This document shows, one piece after another, positions 11,172 to 20,373 of a DNA stretch of 64,000 nt. Position 1 is the first letter of the stretch; each line of letters starts with the position of its first letter. The translations under genes and the position numbers were made by a program. The stretch comes from Alistipes sp. (lineage in GTDB: Bacteria > Bacteroidota > Bacteroidia > Bacteroidales > Rikenellaceae). The notes below the pieces were generated by a model. That model was not told the DNA's origin and did not search any database. It saw only the letters and a program-made list of their open reading frames with translations. Location of the stretch: the NCBI GenBank assembly GCA_022511345.1, contig JAFLRR010000004.1, positions 92,524 to 156,523 on the forward strand, written 5' to 3'.

Positions 11172-13557
11172 AATAAATGTTCAGTCTCAATCCGATATAG
11201 AACTTGCGTCCCATCAGCGGTCCCCACACTGCCGACGAGTTGAACGACGGATCGAACGGATTCATCCCCTTCTGGAACATCTCGCCGCCAACGGTTATGG
11301 GGTCATGCTGCATATAGCCTCCGATGTTTTCGCAACCCACATAGATGTCGAACTTGCCCACCTTGCGGCTCACCTGCGCATAGAACATCGGATATACCGG
11401 CGAATACTTCGCATTGTCTATCTCGCCGTCGAATGCCGGCAGTCGGCTGGGTCCGTTAAGCTGCGCCGTCACGTCGAACACCCAACGGCGGAAACGTGTG
11501 GCATATTGCAGGTTGAGCAGACCTTTGTAGCGGCTTATGAGCGGGCGCTCCACCGTTATCCGTTCGCTGCCTGCCGCCGCGCCCTCTCCGCGGTTGAGCG
11601 TAATGGCGCTGTCGGTGTAGCGGAACGTGGCGAATATGTCGAACCGCTCTACGGGCGTCCATGTCAGGTCGACCTGGTAGCTGTTGGTGTACGAGCGTCC
11701 GTCGGTGCTGTATATGAACGTGTTGTATACTCCGTATGGTATTCCCGAGCCGTTCTCCTGGTCGACTACCACCTGGTTGAAGAACTGCGTGCGGAAGAAG
11801 TCGAAGCTCAGCGTCGCATCGCCCGGGTTTACCAGTCCGAAGGTCTGCGTCACGCTTCCGCCCCACGTCAGTGCGCGCTCCTGCAGGTCTATCGCATCCG
11901 TTCTGTCGCCCATTACCGAACCTCCGCGGGTGATGAAGCGGCCAGTGGCCAGGATTCCGATGTTGTCCGTAATGGGGTCGGCATTGCGGTATCCCAATCC
12001 GGCCGAGGCGCGCAGCACCGTCGAACGCGTCACGTCCCAGCGCAGGTGTCCGCGCGGGGTGACGAAGAATTTGTCCAACCACGAGTTGTAGTCGCCCCGC
12101 AGACCCGCCACCAGCGAGAATTTGTCCTTTATGGTGTAGGTGTACTCGGCGAACAGTCCCACCTCTTTTTCACTGTGCTTCATGTAGTTGCCGAGATTGC
12201 CGTTGCCGACGAGTTCGGTCTGCATGTCAGTCGTGAACGAATGGTTGTCGAGTTGCTGGTCGACCTTGCGCCACATTGCCGAGGCGCCCACAATGAGCGA
12301 CGAGCGGTATGTGAAGTAGTGGCTGTACATGGCATTCAGAAAGGCCGTGTTTTCGCGCGCGTCGTAGTTGTTCAGCCCGAAGTACGACCCCAATTTATAG
12401 AAGCTGTAATCGGCCACGAACGCCACATTCGAGCGCATCTCGTCCTGCTCCTCCTCGCTGTACACGGCCTGCCCCACGGGCACACCCAGTTTGATGTAAC
12501 CGTTGGCATAAGTGTTTCCTATCTGCGAGCCGTAGAGGCTCTGCGCGAGCATCTTGTCGCGCAGGCTGCCGCGATAGTCCGTCATGCCGCCCAGCCGGTC
12601 TTCGGCCAGCAGTTTCCACCCCCAGCGCAGCTGCATGCCGTTGTCGGCAGCATAGACCCATCGGTTGGCGATGTTGGCCTGACGCGCCTGCGGCAGGTCG
12701 CGGAAACCGTCCTTGTTTTCGTCCCACGAACGGGTGTCCATCGAGCCGTGCAGCAGCACGACGGTCGTCAGCTTGCCGTCCTTGGTCACGGGCAGCGCCG
12801 ACGAGATGTTTGCCTCGGGGCGCAGCTCGCTGTCGAAGTAGAGGTTCAGGAAGAATCGCTCCTCGTCCGTCGGTTTGCGGTGTTCGAGGTTTATCTGCCC
12901 CGTTATGGCCTCATGTCCGGCTGTTACCGACGAGATTCCCTTCGACACCTGTATCGAGTTGAGCCACATGCCGGGCGTGTAGCTCAGGCCGTAGGGGGCG
13001 CTCAGTCCGCGCATTATGGGTCGGTTCTCGTCCAGAATCTGGGTGTATGTTCCGGCCAGGCCGAGCATCTTGATTTGGCGTGCGCCCGATATTGCGTCGC
13101 TGTAACCTACCGTCACCGAGGCCGAGTTTTCGAACGACTCGGCCAGGTTGCAGCAGGCCATCTTGCACAATCCGGCGAACGATATCATCTCGCCCTTCAT
13201 CAGGCCGTCGCGCTTGACGAAGTTGCCGCTCTGCGAGGTTTCGACCACCACGCTCTCTATATCTATTCCCGCGCCCTTGAAAAAGTCCGCGCGGTCCACG
13301 CCCGGCGCCACCGTCAGCGTGTCGTTCTCATATCCGACATATGCCGCCACCAACCGGTCGTATCCCTTCACTCGGTGCAGCGTGAACGAGCCGTCGGCCT
13401 CCGTGGCCACTCCCACCGTCGTGCCGGCCCAGTATACCGACGCGCCCAGCAGGGGCTCGTTGTCGGCGTCGCGCACCGTTCCTTTGACATCCTGTGCCGC
13501 CGCTGCGGCCGATATTGCCGCAAAGGCGAGAGTCAACAATGATTTTATGATTTTCAT
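11170..13557 (-). CDS. TonB-dependent receptor, probably for a metal ion or complex
   Basis: A 795-residue outer-membrane receptor. After the signal peptide comes a carboxypeptidase-like regulatory domain (residues 22-110, 'VKGTVRDADNEPLLGASV'), then the TonB plug and a 22-strand barrel ending in 'GLRLNIY'. The plug start carries 'CKMACCNLAESFE', a Cys-rich variant of a motif I associate with a Bacteroidota receptor subgroup found next to metal genes. There is no SusD partner, which argues against glycan uptake. The upstream gene encodes a Cys/His-rich secreted protein and the downstream gene an HMA protein. Together they suggest uptake or handling of copper or another soft metal. The receptor call is secure; the ligand is inferred. 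Confidence 0.92.
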   Translation of the reverse strand: MKIIKSLLTLAFAAISAAAAAQDVKGTVRDADNEPLLGASVYWAGTTVGVATEADGSFTLHRVKGYDRLVAAYVGYENDTLTVAPGVDRADFFKGAGIDIESVVVETSQSGNFVKRDGLMKGEMISFAGLCKMACCNLAESFENSASVTVGYSDAISGARQIKMLGLAGTYTQILDENRPIMRGLSAPYGLSYTPGMWLNSIQVSKGISSVTAGHEAITGQINLEHRKPTDEERFFLNLYFDSELRPEANISSALPVTKDGKLTTVVLLHGSMDTRSWDENKDGFRDLPQARQANIANRWVYAADNGMQLRWGWKLLAEDRLGGMTDYRGSLRDKMLAQSLYGSQIGNTYANGYIKLGVPVGQAVYSEEEQDEMRSNVAFVADYSFYKLGSYFGLNNYDARENTAFLNAMYSHYFTYRSSLIVGASAMWRKVDQQLDNHSFTTDMQTELVGNGNLGNYMKHSEKEVGLFAEYTYTIKDKFSLVAGLRGDYNSWLDKFFVTPRGHLRWDVTRSTVLRASAGLGYRNADPITDNIGILATGRFITRGGSVMGDRTDAIDLQERALTWGGSVTQTFGLVNPGDATLSFDFFRTQFFNQVVVDQENGSGIPYGVYNTFIYSTDGRSYTNSYQVDLTWTPVERFDIFATFRYTDSAITLNRGEGAAAGSERITVERPLISRYKGLLNLQYATRFRRWVFDVTAQLNGPSRLPAFDGEIDNAKYSPVYPMFYAQVSRKVGKFDIYVGCENIGGYMQHDPITVGGEMFQKGMNPFDPSFNSSAVWGPLMGRKFYIGLRLNIY

Positions 13558-13626
13558 GTAGATTGCTCCTTAAATATATACGTTCCAAAAAGTTCGGTGA
13601 CGCCCGTTTCGGGCTCACCTGCCGTT

Positions 13627-14079
13627 TCAGACGTATGCCGGAGGAGCTCGCAGCGCCGTGCTGCTGCGGCCGGGAGCAGTCAGAGGCCTGCTGCCGCCGT
13701 CGTTGCGATATGTGTCGCTGACCGAGAGGGGCTGCAGGGCGCAGTCGCCGGCCGCCGCCAGCGCATCGCCTCCCGGCGCAGCCGCCCGCACCTGCCAGTC
13801 TCGGTCGGTGTCGGCCGTGTAGAGCTGCGTCTGCGTCGAATGGTTGTGACGGCAGCACTCGCCGCCCAACTGTGCGGACTCCGCCGCCCCTGCCTGTGCC
13901 ATGCAGAGGTCTGCCGCATGGCCGTGATGGCAGCATGACGCCTCTGCGCAGTGGTGCAGGCAGGCAGCCGCTGCCGCATGCGTGCAGCGGCAGCTCAGCG
14001 CCGTGCAGGCGCTGCCAGCCATCGAGAGCACATAAACCGACAGCAGCAGAAAAGCTCCTATTTTGCCTATCGTTTTCAT
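13627..14079 (-). CDS. Small secreted Cys/His-rich protein
   Basis: Not recognised as a named family. The ATG at 14079 is chosen over the in-frame TTG at 14088, giving 150 residues. A hydrophobic signal-like segment (residues 5-22) is followed by a cluster of 10 Cys and 8 His between residues 25 and 80 (for example 'CLHHC', 'CCHHGH' and 'CCRHNH'). The last 70 residues are Ala/Asp/Arg-rich with only one Cys. The composition suggests metal binding outside the cytoplasm. It lies 69 nt upstream of the TonB-dependent receptor and is probably the first gene of that operon. Function is inferred only from composition and neighbours. Confidence 0.7.
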   Translation of the reverse strand: MKTIGKIGAFLLLSVYVLSMAGSACTALSCRCTHAAAAACLHHCAEASCCHHGHAADLCMAQAGAAESAQLGGECCRHNHSTQTQLYTADTDRDWQVRAAAPGGDALAAAGDCALQPLSVSDTYRNDGGSRPLTAPGRSSTALRAPPAYV

Positions 14080-14114
14080 CCTTCGCAAGCAGGCGTCACA
14101 AGCCTTCGATGGTG

Positions 14115-14122
14115 CAAATATA
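14115..14122 (-). promoter_or_regulatory. -7 element upstream of the Cys/His-rich gene
   Basis: TATATTTG on the minus strand, 36 nt before the ATG at 14079, matches TAnnTTTG. No good TTG is found at the usual distance upstream, so only the -7 part is supported. Confidence 0.45.
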
Positions 14123-14273
14123 GCAATTTTTTTGCTAAACGGAACATCTCTTCGCCGGCTCCCGCCCGCGGCATCCGCCTCGGCAGCGCACCGCGCTGCC
14201 CGTCAACGAAATATTATTGTCGGCAAATGATAAAAAATATCGATTTTTCGGTGCAATTTTGCAAAAACCTCAC

Positions 14274-14281
14274 TATATTTG
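14274..14281 (+). promoter_or_regulatory. -7 element upstream of the 14371 lipoprotein gene
   Basis: TATATTTG on the plus strand predicts a leader of about 85 nt. The -33 region is a T-run without an exact TTG. Confidence 0.45.
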
Positions 14282-14370
14282 TCCCAAGTTTGCACATGTA
14301 CGCGCAACGCGCATGAAAGACATGTGTCGAACAGGGTTGTAAATTGAAATTTAAACATTTTTTAATACTT

Positions 14371-15825
14371 ATGAAAAAGCATCTTTTCTGGCTTGCTGCC
14401 CTTGCATTGGGCATGGCAGCATGTACGACCGACCCCAACGGTCCCGAAGGCCCCAAGGGTCCCGAAGACGACAACACGACTCCCGTGGCATCCGCCCAGC
14501 TCATCGAGCTCAAGGCCGACCAGAGCCGTCTGCTCACTCCGGGCGCCTCTCTTGCTGCCACCTCTGCAGCTGACGCCGAGAACAACGGCGCATGGCTCGA
14601 AGGTCCTAAATACCTCCAGTCTGTCGAAGGCGGCGAGTCGAAGGACGTATCGCACAAATATTCGGCTACAGGTCTGGCCTTCAACGGCAACACCCTCTAC
14701 ATCAGCTGGCACTCCAACCGCAAGGCCGACCTCGACGAGGATTCCGAGGACCATCAGCACGGCACCAATGTCGACGGCGACAGCGAGCCTTCGCTCGACT
14801 CGGCCGACGACTGGGGCGGCATCGTCGACGTTATAACCATCGACCCGAGCGACATCACCAAGCTCGAGTGCACCAAGCTCTACCTGCAGCCCGAGCACAA
14901 GTACAACCACGTGCTCTATGCCGACAACAACCTCTACCTGGCTTCGACCAGCTGGTTCGTAGGCGCAGCTCTGCACGTCATCCCCACCACCGCTACGGGT
15001 CTGACCACCTCCGAGGCCGAGCGTTTCAGCCTCACCGGCAACTCGGCCAACTGCGCAGTCAAGGTTGGCGACGAGATTGTCACCATCTCGGGCCGCACCG
15101 AGGGCGGTCTGAACTGGTTCAACCCCGCAACGGCCGACACCGACCAGTCCAAGGCCAGCGTCAATGCCACCACTGCCAACTTCGGCGGCAAGCACATCTA
15201 TGTCGACGGCAACAAGGTCTATACCCTTCGCAACCCCCAGGCTCCCGTAATCGAGGTTTACGACGCCGAGAGCAAATCGATCGAGACCTTCGCAACCGTC
15301 TCGGGCAATGAGGACGACACCGACTTCGGTCTTCTTCCCATCGACGGCAAGAACGTGCTCGCTGGCGACGAGAACTACATCTATGCATGCTGCGGCCAGT
15401 ACGGTCTGCACATCTACGACAAGGCCACGGGCGAGAAGGTTGCCAGCAGCCACAAGAACATCGCCGAGAACAAGAACGCAAAGCCCTGGCAGAAGTACTA
15501 CACCGCCAACGGCGTCGATGTGGACGACAACTATGTCTACGTAGCCAACGGCGCAGGTCTCGTCATTCTCGAGAAGAACTTCGACAACCTGAACCAGTAC
15601 GGCGGTCTGAAGCTCAAGAAGTACGCTCAGTTCACCGGCACCGTCGACTTCACCTTCAACAACCGCTCGGGCAACGACAACACCGAGGAGGGTCAGCTCA
15701 AAGAGTCGTCGAACTTCGTCAAGCTCTACACCAACGGCGACAAGCACTACGCATTCGTAGCCTACGGCATGTACGGTCTGCGTATCTACGACCTCTCGGA
15801 GCTCTACCCCGCAGTTGAGGAGTAA
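14371..15825 (+). CDS. Surface lipoprotein with beta-propeller-like domain (short paralogue)
   Basis: A 484-residue lipoprotein. The ATG at 14371 is preferred over the in-frame TTG at 14344 because it opens a clean lipoprotein signal (MKKHLFWLAALALGMAAC, with the lipobox Cys at residue 18). A Pro/Gly linker ('GPEGPKGPED') follows. From about residue 95 the protein has repeated beta-strand units of the kind seen in LVIVD-like propellers: 'HKYSATGLAF', 'EHKYNHVLYADN', 'TISGRTEGGLNWF', 'CCGQYGLHIYD' and 'YGMYGLRIYDLSEL'. The same units occur in the C-terminal half of the convergent gene at 16265-18913. I infer a surface-exposed binding or scaffold role and do not recognise a named family. Confidence 0.8.
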   Translation: MKKHLFWLAALALGMAACTTDPNGPEGPKGPEDDNTTPVASAQLIELKADQSRLLTPGASLAATSAADAENNGAWLEGPKYLQSVEGGESKDVSHKYSATGLAFNGNTLYISWHSNRKADLDEDSEDHQHGTNVDGDSEPSLDSADDWGGIVDVITIDPSDITKLECTKLYLQPEHKYNHVLYADNNLYLASTSWFVGAALHVIPTTATGLTTSEAERFSLTGNSANCAVKVGDEIVTISGRTEGGLNWFNPATADTDQSKASVNATTANFGGKHIYVDGNKVYTLRNPQAPVIEVYDAESKSIETFATVSGNEDDTDFGLLPIDGKNVLAGDENYIYACCGQYGLHIYDKATGEKVASSHKNIAENKNAKPWQKYYTANGVDVDDNYVYVANGAGLVILEKNFDNLNQYGGLKLKKYAQFTGTVDFTFNNRSGNDNTEEGQLKESSNFVKLYTNGDKHYAFVAYGMYGLRIYDLSELYPAVEE

Positions 15826-15845
15826 CGCTCCGCCGCTTAAGCGAC

Positions 15846-15880
15846 AAATCCCGCTACTGCAACGTAGCGGGATTTTTTTT
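15846..15880 (+). terminator. Rho-independent terminator
   Basis: AAATCCCGCTAC and GTAGCGGGATTT form a 12-bp stem with a 6-nt loop, followed by eight T. It lies 20 nt after the lipoprotein stop. Confidence 0.92.
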
Positions 15881-15909
15881 GCTCCATCTCCCGGCATATC
15901 TGCGCCAAT

Positions 15910-15984
<75 letters not shown>

Positions 15985-16088
15985 AGTCTTCAGCCGGCCC
16001 TATCGCACCCGCCGCCTGCCCATACTCCCTATCGCGCCGGCATCGCACAGCCTCCACAGCTTCCTTCAGCAGCACCTCCGCACTACCT

Positions 16089-16124
16089 GCACCTCCCGCA
16101 CCTCCCGCACCTCCCGCACCTCCG
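16089..16124. repeat. GCACCTCCC 9-bp tandem repeat
   Basis: Four copies of a 9-base unit (GCACCTCCC, the last ending in G) lie 100 bases from the hexanucleotide array. The rest of the 15826-16264 gap is C-rich with no supported gene. Confidence 0.85.
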
Positions 16125-16210
16125 CTGCATCCAGCATTGCAGCATCCCCGCCCTGCGCCGCCGCAACACACCGCTCACAGCCCAGCCCTGCCATGCCATG
16201 CCCTGCGGCC

Positions 16211-16243
16211 AAAAAGAAAGCCGCCGCACCTGAGTGCGACGGC
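16211..16243 (-). terminator. Terminator of the large lipoprotein gene
   Basis: On the minus strand GCCGTCGCAC pairs with GTGCGGCGGC (one G-T pair) around a TCAG loop and is followed by TTTCTTTTT. It lies 21 nt after the stop of the gene ending at 16265. Confidence 0.85.
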
Positions 16244-16264
16244 CCGCTGCAACCCTGCAACATC

Positions 16265-18913
16265 TTATTTCTTTATCAGCTCGCTGACCGAATATATTCT
16301 CATTCCGTACATGCCGTATGCCACGAACACCTTGTCGCCGCGCACGCGCACGAAGTTCGACGACTCCTTCGCCGTGCCGTCGGGCATCGTGCCGTCCTTC
16401 TCCCAGCCGTTGGGATAGACGAAACCCTTGCCGGTGTAAGCCACGTAGCTTACGGTGTGGTACTCCTTGGTCTTCTCGTCCTGGCTGTCATTCTTGAATA
16501 CGGCCAGACCGCCGCCCGTAGCCACATATATGTAGCCCTCATCGTCCACATCGACGCAGTTGGCCGACACTTTGCTCTTGCCGACCCTCTCGCCCGTCTT
16601 CCAGTCGAAGACATGCAGACCGTTGCGGCCGCAGCAGATATACACCTTGCCATCCTTCACGACCATTGCGTTCTTGCCGTCATAGGGCACCAGCGACACT
16701 CCCGTCGACAGTTCGCCGACCTGCACGCCGTTGTAGTTGTATGCAGTCACCGTAGCGTTGGTCGTGTCGTGCAGCGCATATACATATGTTCCGTCGTCGT
16801 ATATGAACTTGCCGCCGTAGCCGGCCGTTTTGCTGTTCTTGTACTTCTTGACCTGGCTCGACTCGTCGTCTACCGCAAACCAGTTCAGACCGCCCTCGGT
16901 GCGGCCCGAGATTGTGGCTATGTACTTGTTGTCGATTATCTCCACGCAGTTGGCCGAGTTGCCCGTCAGGTTCACGCGGTACGCCTGCTTGGTGTCGAAC
17001 GTCTGCCCCACGCCCGTGTCGGAGGGCACCAGAGGCACCACATGCAGCGCTGCGCCCACATTCCAGCTGGTCGAAGCCAAGTAGAGCTTTCCGTCGAAGT
17101 ACTGCACATGGTTGTACTTGTGCTCGGGGTTCCACACCGTGCCGGCTATGTAGAGGTCGGCTCTGTCGGGGTGGTAGTTGTTTATCTGCACTATGTCGAT
17201 TATTCCGCCCCAGTCGTCTGAGCCCTCTACCGACGGGCCGCCATATCCGGCCTCATCCTCGCGGTCGGGGTCCATGTTGGTTCCGTGGTCGTGCTCGAAG
17301 CCGTCCTGCGACTCGCCGCCGGGCAGGTTCGAGTGCCAGCAGATATATACATAGTTTCCGTCGAAAGCCAGACTCGTCGCCGAATACTTGTGCGCTGCGG
17401 GCGGCAGAATCTCGTCCTGCGAGGGCGGCTGCTCGCCCCATGTGTAGTTGGCGCGGCAGTCGTTCTCGTCGTTCGAGCCTATCTGGAAGTCGCCGTCGAA
17501 TTTTGTCGGGTCGGCCTTTACGCTAATGCTGTATCCGTAGTCGTCGTTGTCGTTGCGGCCTCTGTCGAACACGGTGTTGTAGCCCTGGTTTGTGTACGAC
17601 GACTCGTTCGATGCCCAGCCCACATATATCACCGGCTCGGCCGTCACCAGCTCACCCGTTTCGGTCCGTGTTCTCTTGCCGAATACGGCCAGCTTGTCGT
17701 TTGCGGTCTTGGTTCTGAAATATTTGAACACCTTCTCGCTCTCCGAGGGCTGCACACCGGTAATCGAGCCCTGAATATATACGGCCGAGTTGCCCTCAGC
17801 CACCACGAAGTGACCGTTTACGAACACGTTCTTTCCGGAATTGTTCTTAACCGCCTGGCCGCCTATTACCAGCACGCCGTTGTTGAGCCAGTATACACCG
17901 TTCGAACCGTTCTGGAACTCCACTCCCTGTGTCAGTTCGAGGAAGTAGTTGACATATATCTCCAGCGCATCCTTGTTGTTGCCGTGAACTACGAATTTGT
18001 GGAGTGTGGCGCACTCGTTGAAGTAGAAGCGGGTCGGATTGTCCGTCTTTCCGTTGTCTATCTCCAGGTCTTCGATTGTCACCGACGAGTCGAACCGGTA
18101 CTCGCCGTATCGGGCATAGAGCTGGCCCTTGAACTCCACGGGCTGCGAGAACCATAAGTAGGGATAATTGTTATCGACGCTGAAGTTGTTCTCGAAAACG
18201 GTCTTTCCGCCGAACCAGTACTCGCCGTATGTGAACTGCACGCTGCCCTTGAATGTCGCGTCGGCGTGAATCTCCACATGCGAGGGTTTGTCGTCGCCGT
18301 TTGGCGCATTCTGCCATACGCTCAGGTTCAGCGGCTTGGAGTTGTAGTAGTAGAAGTTCACGTTTCCGGCCGGGATGTTCACATTCTTCGAGTCCGATAT
18401 CGAGCCCCAGACATAGTATGTCCAGTGTCTTTTCAGCGTAGCCGACTGGTCCCACGAGTCGCTCAGCTCGACATCCGTTGCCGACGAGAGTATGTAGAGC
18501 GTACCTGCCTCCGAGGCGTTGTTACGGTCGTAGTATGAGATTTTCACGCCCGGCTTGGCCACATAGAGCCTCTTCAGGTTTCCGGCCTGGAACTCATTTC
18601 CTTCGGTAGTCGGTTTTATGACCATGGCCTCGACACCGCCCCAGATTCCGTTCTGGTTATATTCGGGAATATCCGTTATATCGGGTTCGGCCTCTATCGC
18701 GTGCCCGGTGTCGACGGCCTCTACTGCACGCGTGGCGGCATACGCATCCGTGGCCTGACGCGATATGATTCGCGACTGGTCGACAGGCAGATGCTTGAGC
18801 ACCTCTTTCGAGGGCGCAACCTCCGGCTTGCCTTTACCTGGTCCCTCTGCCGGGTCGTTCGTACATGCCGACATCACCAGAGCCAGCGCGCCCAACAGCA
18901 ACAACTTCTTCAT
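16265..18913 (-). CDS. Large surface lipoprotein: beta-rich insert plus propeller-like domain
   Basis: An 882-residue lipoprotein; the signal MKKLLLLGALALVMSAC has its lipobox Cys at residue 17. Residues from about 505 to the end are paralogous to the convergent lipoprotein at 14371-15825 and share 'HKYSAT.LAF', 'NPEHKYNHV.Y', 'LTGNSANC', 'TISGRTEGGLNWF' and 'YGMYG.RIY'. Residues 60-500 have no counterpart there. They are rich in short beta-strands with regular Asn/Gly turns, which suggests a beta-solenoid or repeated beta-sandwich. The start is only 31 nt after the stop of the nucleotide-sugar dehydrogenase gene on the same strand. It may therefore be the last gene of the polysaccharide locus, for example a surface polymer-binding protein. 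Function is inferred. Confidence 0.82.
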   Translation of the reverse strand: MKKLLLLGALALVMSACTNDPAEGPGKGKPEVAPSKEVLKHLPVDQSRIISRQATDAYAATRAVEAVDTGHAIEAEPDITDIPEYNQNGIWGGVEAMVIKPTTEGNEFQAGNLKRLYVAKPGVKISYYDRNNASEAGTLYILSSATDVELSDSWDQSATLKRHWTYYVWGSISDSKNVNIPAGNVNFYYYNSKPLNLSVWQNAPNGDDKPSHVEIHADATFKGSVQFTYGEYWFGGKTVFENNFSVDNNYPYLWFSQPVEFKGQLYARYGEYRFDSSVTIEDLEIDNGKTDNPTRFYFNECATLHKFVVHGNNKDALEIYVNYFLELTQGVEFQNGSNGVYWLNNGVLVIGGQAVKNNSGKNVFVNGHFVVAEGNSAVYIQGSITGVQPSESEKVFKYFRTKTANDKLAVFGKRTRTETGELVTAEPVIYVGWASNESSYTNQGYNTVFDRGRNDNDDYGYSISVKADPTKFDGDFQIGSNDENDCRANYTWGEQPPSQDEILPPAAHKYSATSLAFDGNYVYICWHSNLPGGESQDGFEHDHGTNMDPDREDEAGYGGPSVEGSDDWGGIIDIVQINNYHPDRADLYIAGTVWNPEHKYNHVQYFDGKLYLASTSWNVGAALHVVPLVPSDTGVGQTFDTKQAYRVNLTGNSANCVEIIDNKYIATISGRTEGGLNWFAVDDESSQVKKYKNSKTAGYGGKFIYDDGTYVYALHDTTNATVTAYNYNGVQVGELSTGVSLVPYDGKNAMVVKDGKVYICCGRNGLHVFDWKTGERVGKSKVSANCVDVDDEGYIYVATGGGLAVFKNDSQDEKTKEYHTVSYVAYTGKGFVYPNGWEKDGTMPDGTAKESSNFVRVRGDKVFVAYGMYGMRIYSVSELIKK

Positions 18914-18944
18914 AACCTATAAGTTTTTAATCAAAATATTGCAA

Positions 18945-20261
18945 TCACATTTTCACCACGTCTATGCGCCCGTCGCCGCACGTCTGCTGCGGCAGGCACC
19001 CTTTGACGTCGTACACCACCGCACGGCCGGCGCCGTAGCGGCTGAAATCGAAATCCCTGAACTCGTCGTGCGCCACGCACAGCGCCATCACGTCATAGGC
19101 GTGCTCCTTCAGCTCTTCGCAGCGTGTGCAGACCTTCACTCCGTACAGGTTTTCGGCCTGCGAGGCATCTGCCAGCGGGTCGTATATCTCCACATGCGTG
19201 GTGTATCGTGCCAACAGGCGGTATATGTCAATAACGCGCGTATTGCGTATATCGGGACAGTTCTCCTTGAACGTAAATCCGAGCAGCAGTATCTTCGCCC
19301 CGGCCGGATCCGCATCCGTGTGCGATGCCAGCGACTGGATGATCTGCTCGGTGACATATCCCGGCATCGAGTTGTTTATACCGCGAGCCATCGACATCAG
19401 ACCGGCCGCTATTCCTTTGCGCGAGGCGAACTCTATCAGGTAGTACGGGTCCACGCCTATGCAGTGGCCTCCGACCAGCCCCGGGCGGAATCCCAGCGCG
19501 TTCCACTTGGTGTTCATCGCCTCGAGCACCTCGTTGAAGTCTATACCGAAGGCATTCATTATCTGTGCCACCTCGTTCATGAAGGCAATGTTCACGTCGC
19601 GCTGCGTATTCTCCACTATCTTCGCGGCCTCGGCCACGCGTATGCTTGGCGCCTGCCATGTCATGCCCTCTCCCAGAATCGAGGCGTATACCCTGTCGAT
19701 GAATGCCGCCACTTCGGGCGTCGAGCCCGACGTGACCTTCACCACGTTGTCGGGCGTATGGAGTCTGTCGCCGGGGTTGATTCTCTCGGGCGAGTATCCG
19801 GCGAAGAAGTCCACGTTGTACTTCAGCCCCGAGGCCGCCTCTATCGCCGGCACGCATATCTCCTCCGTGGCTCCGGGGTACACCGTCGACTCGAATACCA
19901 CTATGTCTCCCTTCGAGAGTATGCTGCCCACCTCGCGGCTGGCAGCCTTGATATACGACACGTCAGGCCGGAAGTTCTTGTCCACGGGCGTGGGCACCAC
20001 TATTACGTAAAAGTTGCACTGGCGCAAATCCTCCAGAGATGAGGTGAACTCGCTGCCGCGCTGCATCATCTCGCCTATGTCGTGGCTGTTCACGTCGCCG
20101 CAATGGTCGAATTTCTGTTTGAGTTCGGCTATCCGCGACTCCGACAGGTCGAAACCCACGACCTTGTATTTGCGCGAGAAGAGGCATGCCATTGGGAATC
20201 CGGCATAACCCAGGCCTATAAACCCGACCTTCAGATTCGAGATGTCGTTGTTGTTCAGCAT
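18945..20261 (-). CDS. TviB-like UDP-N-acetylhexosamine 6-dehydrogenase
   Basis: Oxidises a UDP-sugar at C6 to the uronic acid using NAD+. The 438-residue frame is taken from the ATG at 20261 (MLNNND); longer in-frame starts reach 20345, upstream of a -7 promoter element. The Rossmann motif is 'GFIGLGYAGFP', the catalytic Cys is C267 in 'GGHCIGVDPYY', and the C-terminal UDP-binding domain contains 'LLGFTFKENCPDIRNTR'. 'YSPERINPGDR' and 'GFRPGLVGGHCIG' are typical of the TviB/WbpO/CapL branch, which acts on UDP-GlcNAc or UDP-GalNAc, rather than of UDP-glucose dehydrogenases. It lies 112 nt downstream of a processive GT2 gene and probably supplies that enzyme's uronic-acid substrate. Confidence 0.9.
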   Translation of the reverse strand: MLNNNDISNLKVGFIGLGYAGFPMACLFSRKYKVVGFDLSESRIAELKQKFDHCGDVNSHDIGEMMQRGSEFTSSLEDLRQCNFYVIVVPTPVDKNFRPDVSYIKAASREVGSILSKGDIVVFESTVYPGATEEICVPAIEAASGLKYNVDFFAGYSPERINPGDRLHTPDNVVKVTSGSTPEVAAFIDRVYASILGEGMTWQAPSIRVAEAAKIVENTQRDVNIAFMNEVAQIMNAFGIDFNEVLEAMNTKWNALGFRPGLVGGHCIGVDPYYLIEFASRKGIAAGLMSMARGINNSMPGYVTEQIIQSLASHTDADPAGAKILLLGFTFKENCPDIRNTRVIDIYRLLARYTTHVEIYDPLADASQAENLYGVKVCTRCEELKEHAYDVMALCVAHDEFRDFDFSRYGAGRAVVYDVKGCLPQQTCGDGRIDVVKM

Positions 20262-20331
20262 ATTGTATCGGTCACAATGTTGAAACAGCATATTTCGGGC
20301 CGACAGCGCCGCAAGCGGTCCGCTGACTTTG

Positions 20332-20339
20332 CAAATGTA
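20332..20339 (-). promoter_or_regulatory. -7 element upstream of the nucleotide-sugar dehydrogenase
   Basis: TACATTTG on the minus strand, 71 nt before the ATG at 20261. The -33 region has no clear TTG. It lies downstream of the longest possible start codon, which supports the shorter start and suggests an internal promoter in the locus. Confidence 0.45.
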
Positions 20340-20373
20340 ATACAAATTTGTTTATTTGTACACTGTGTCATAA

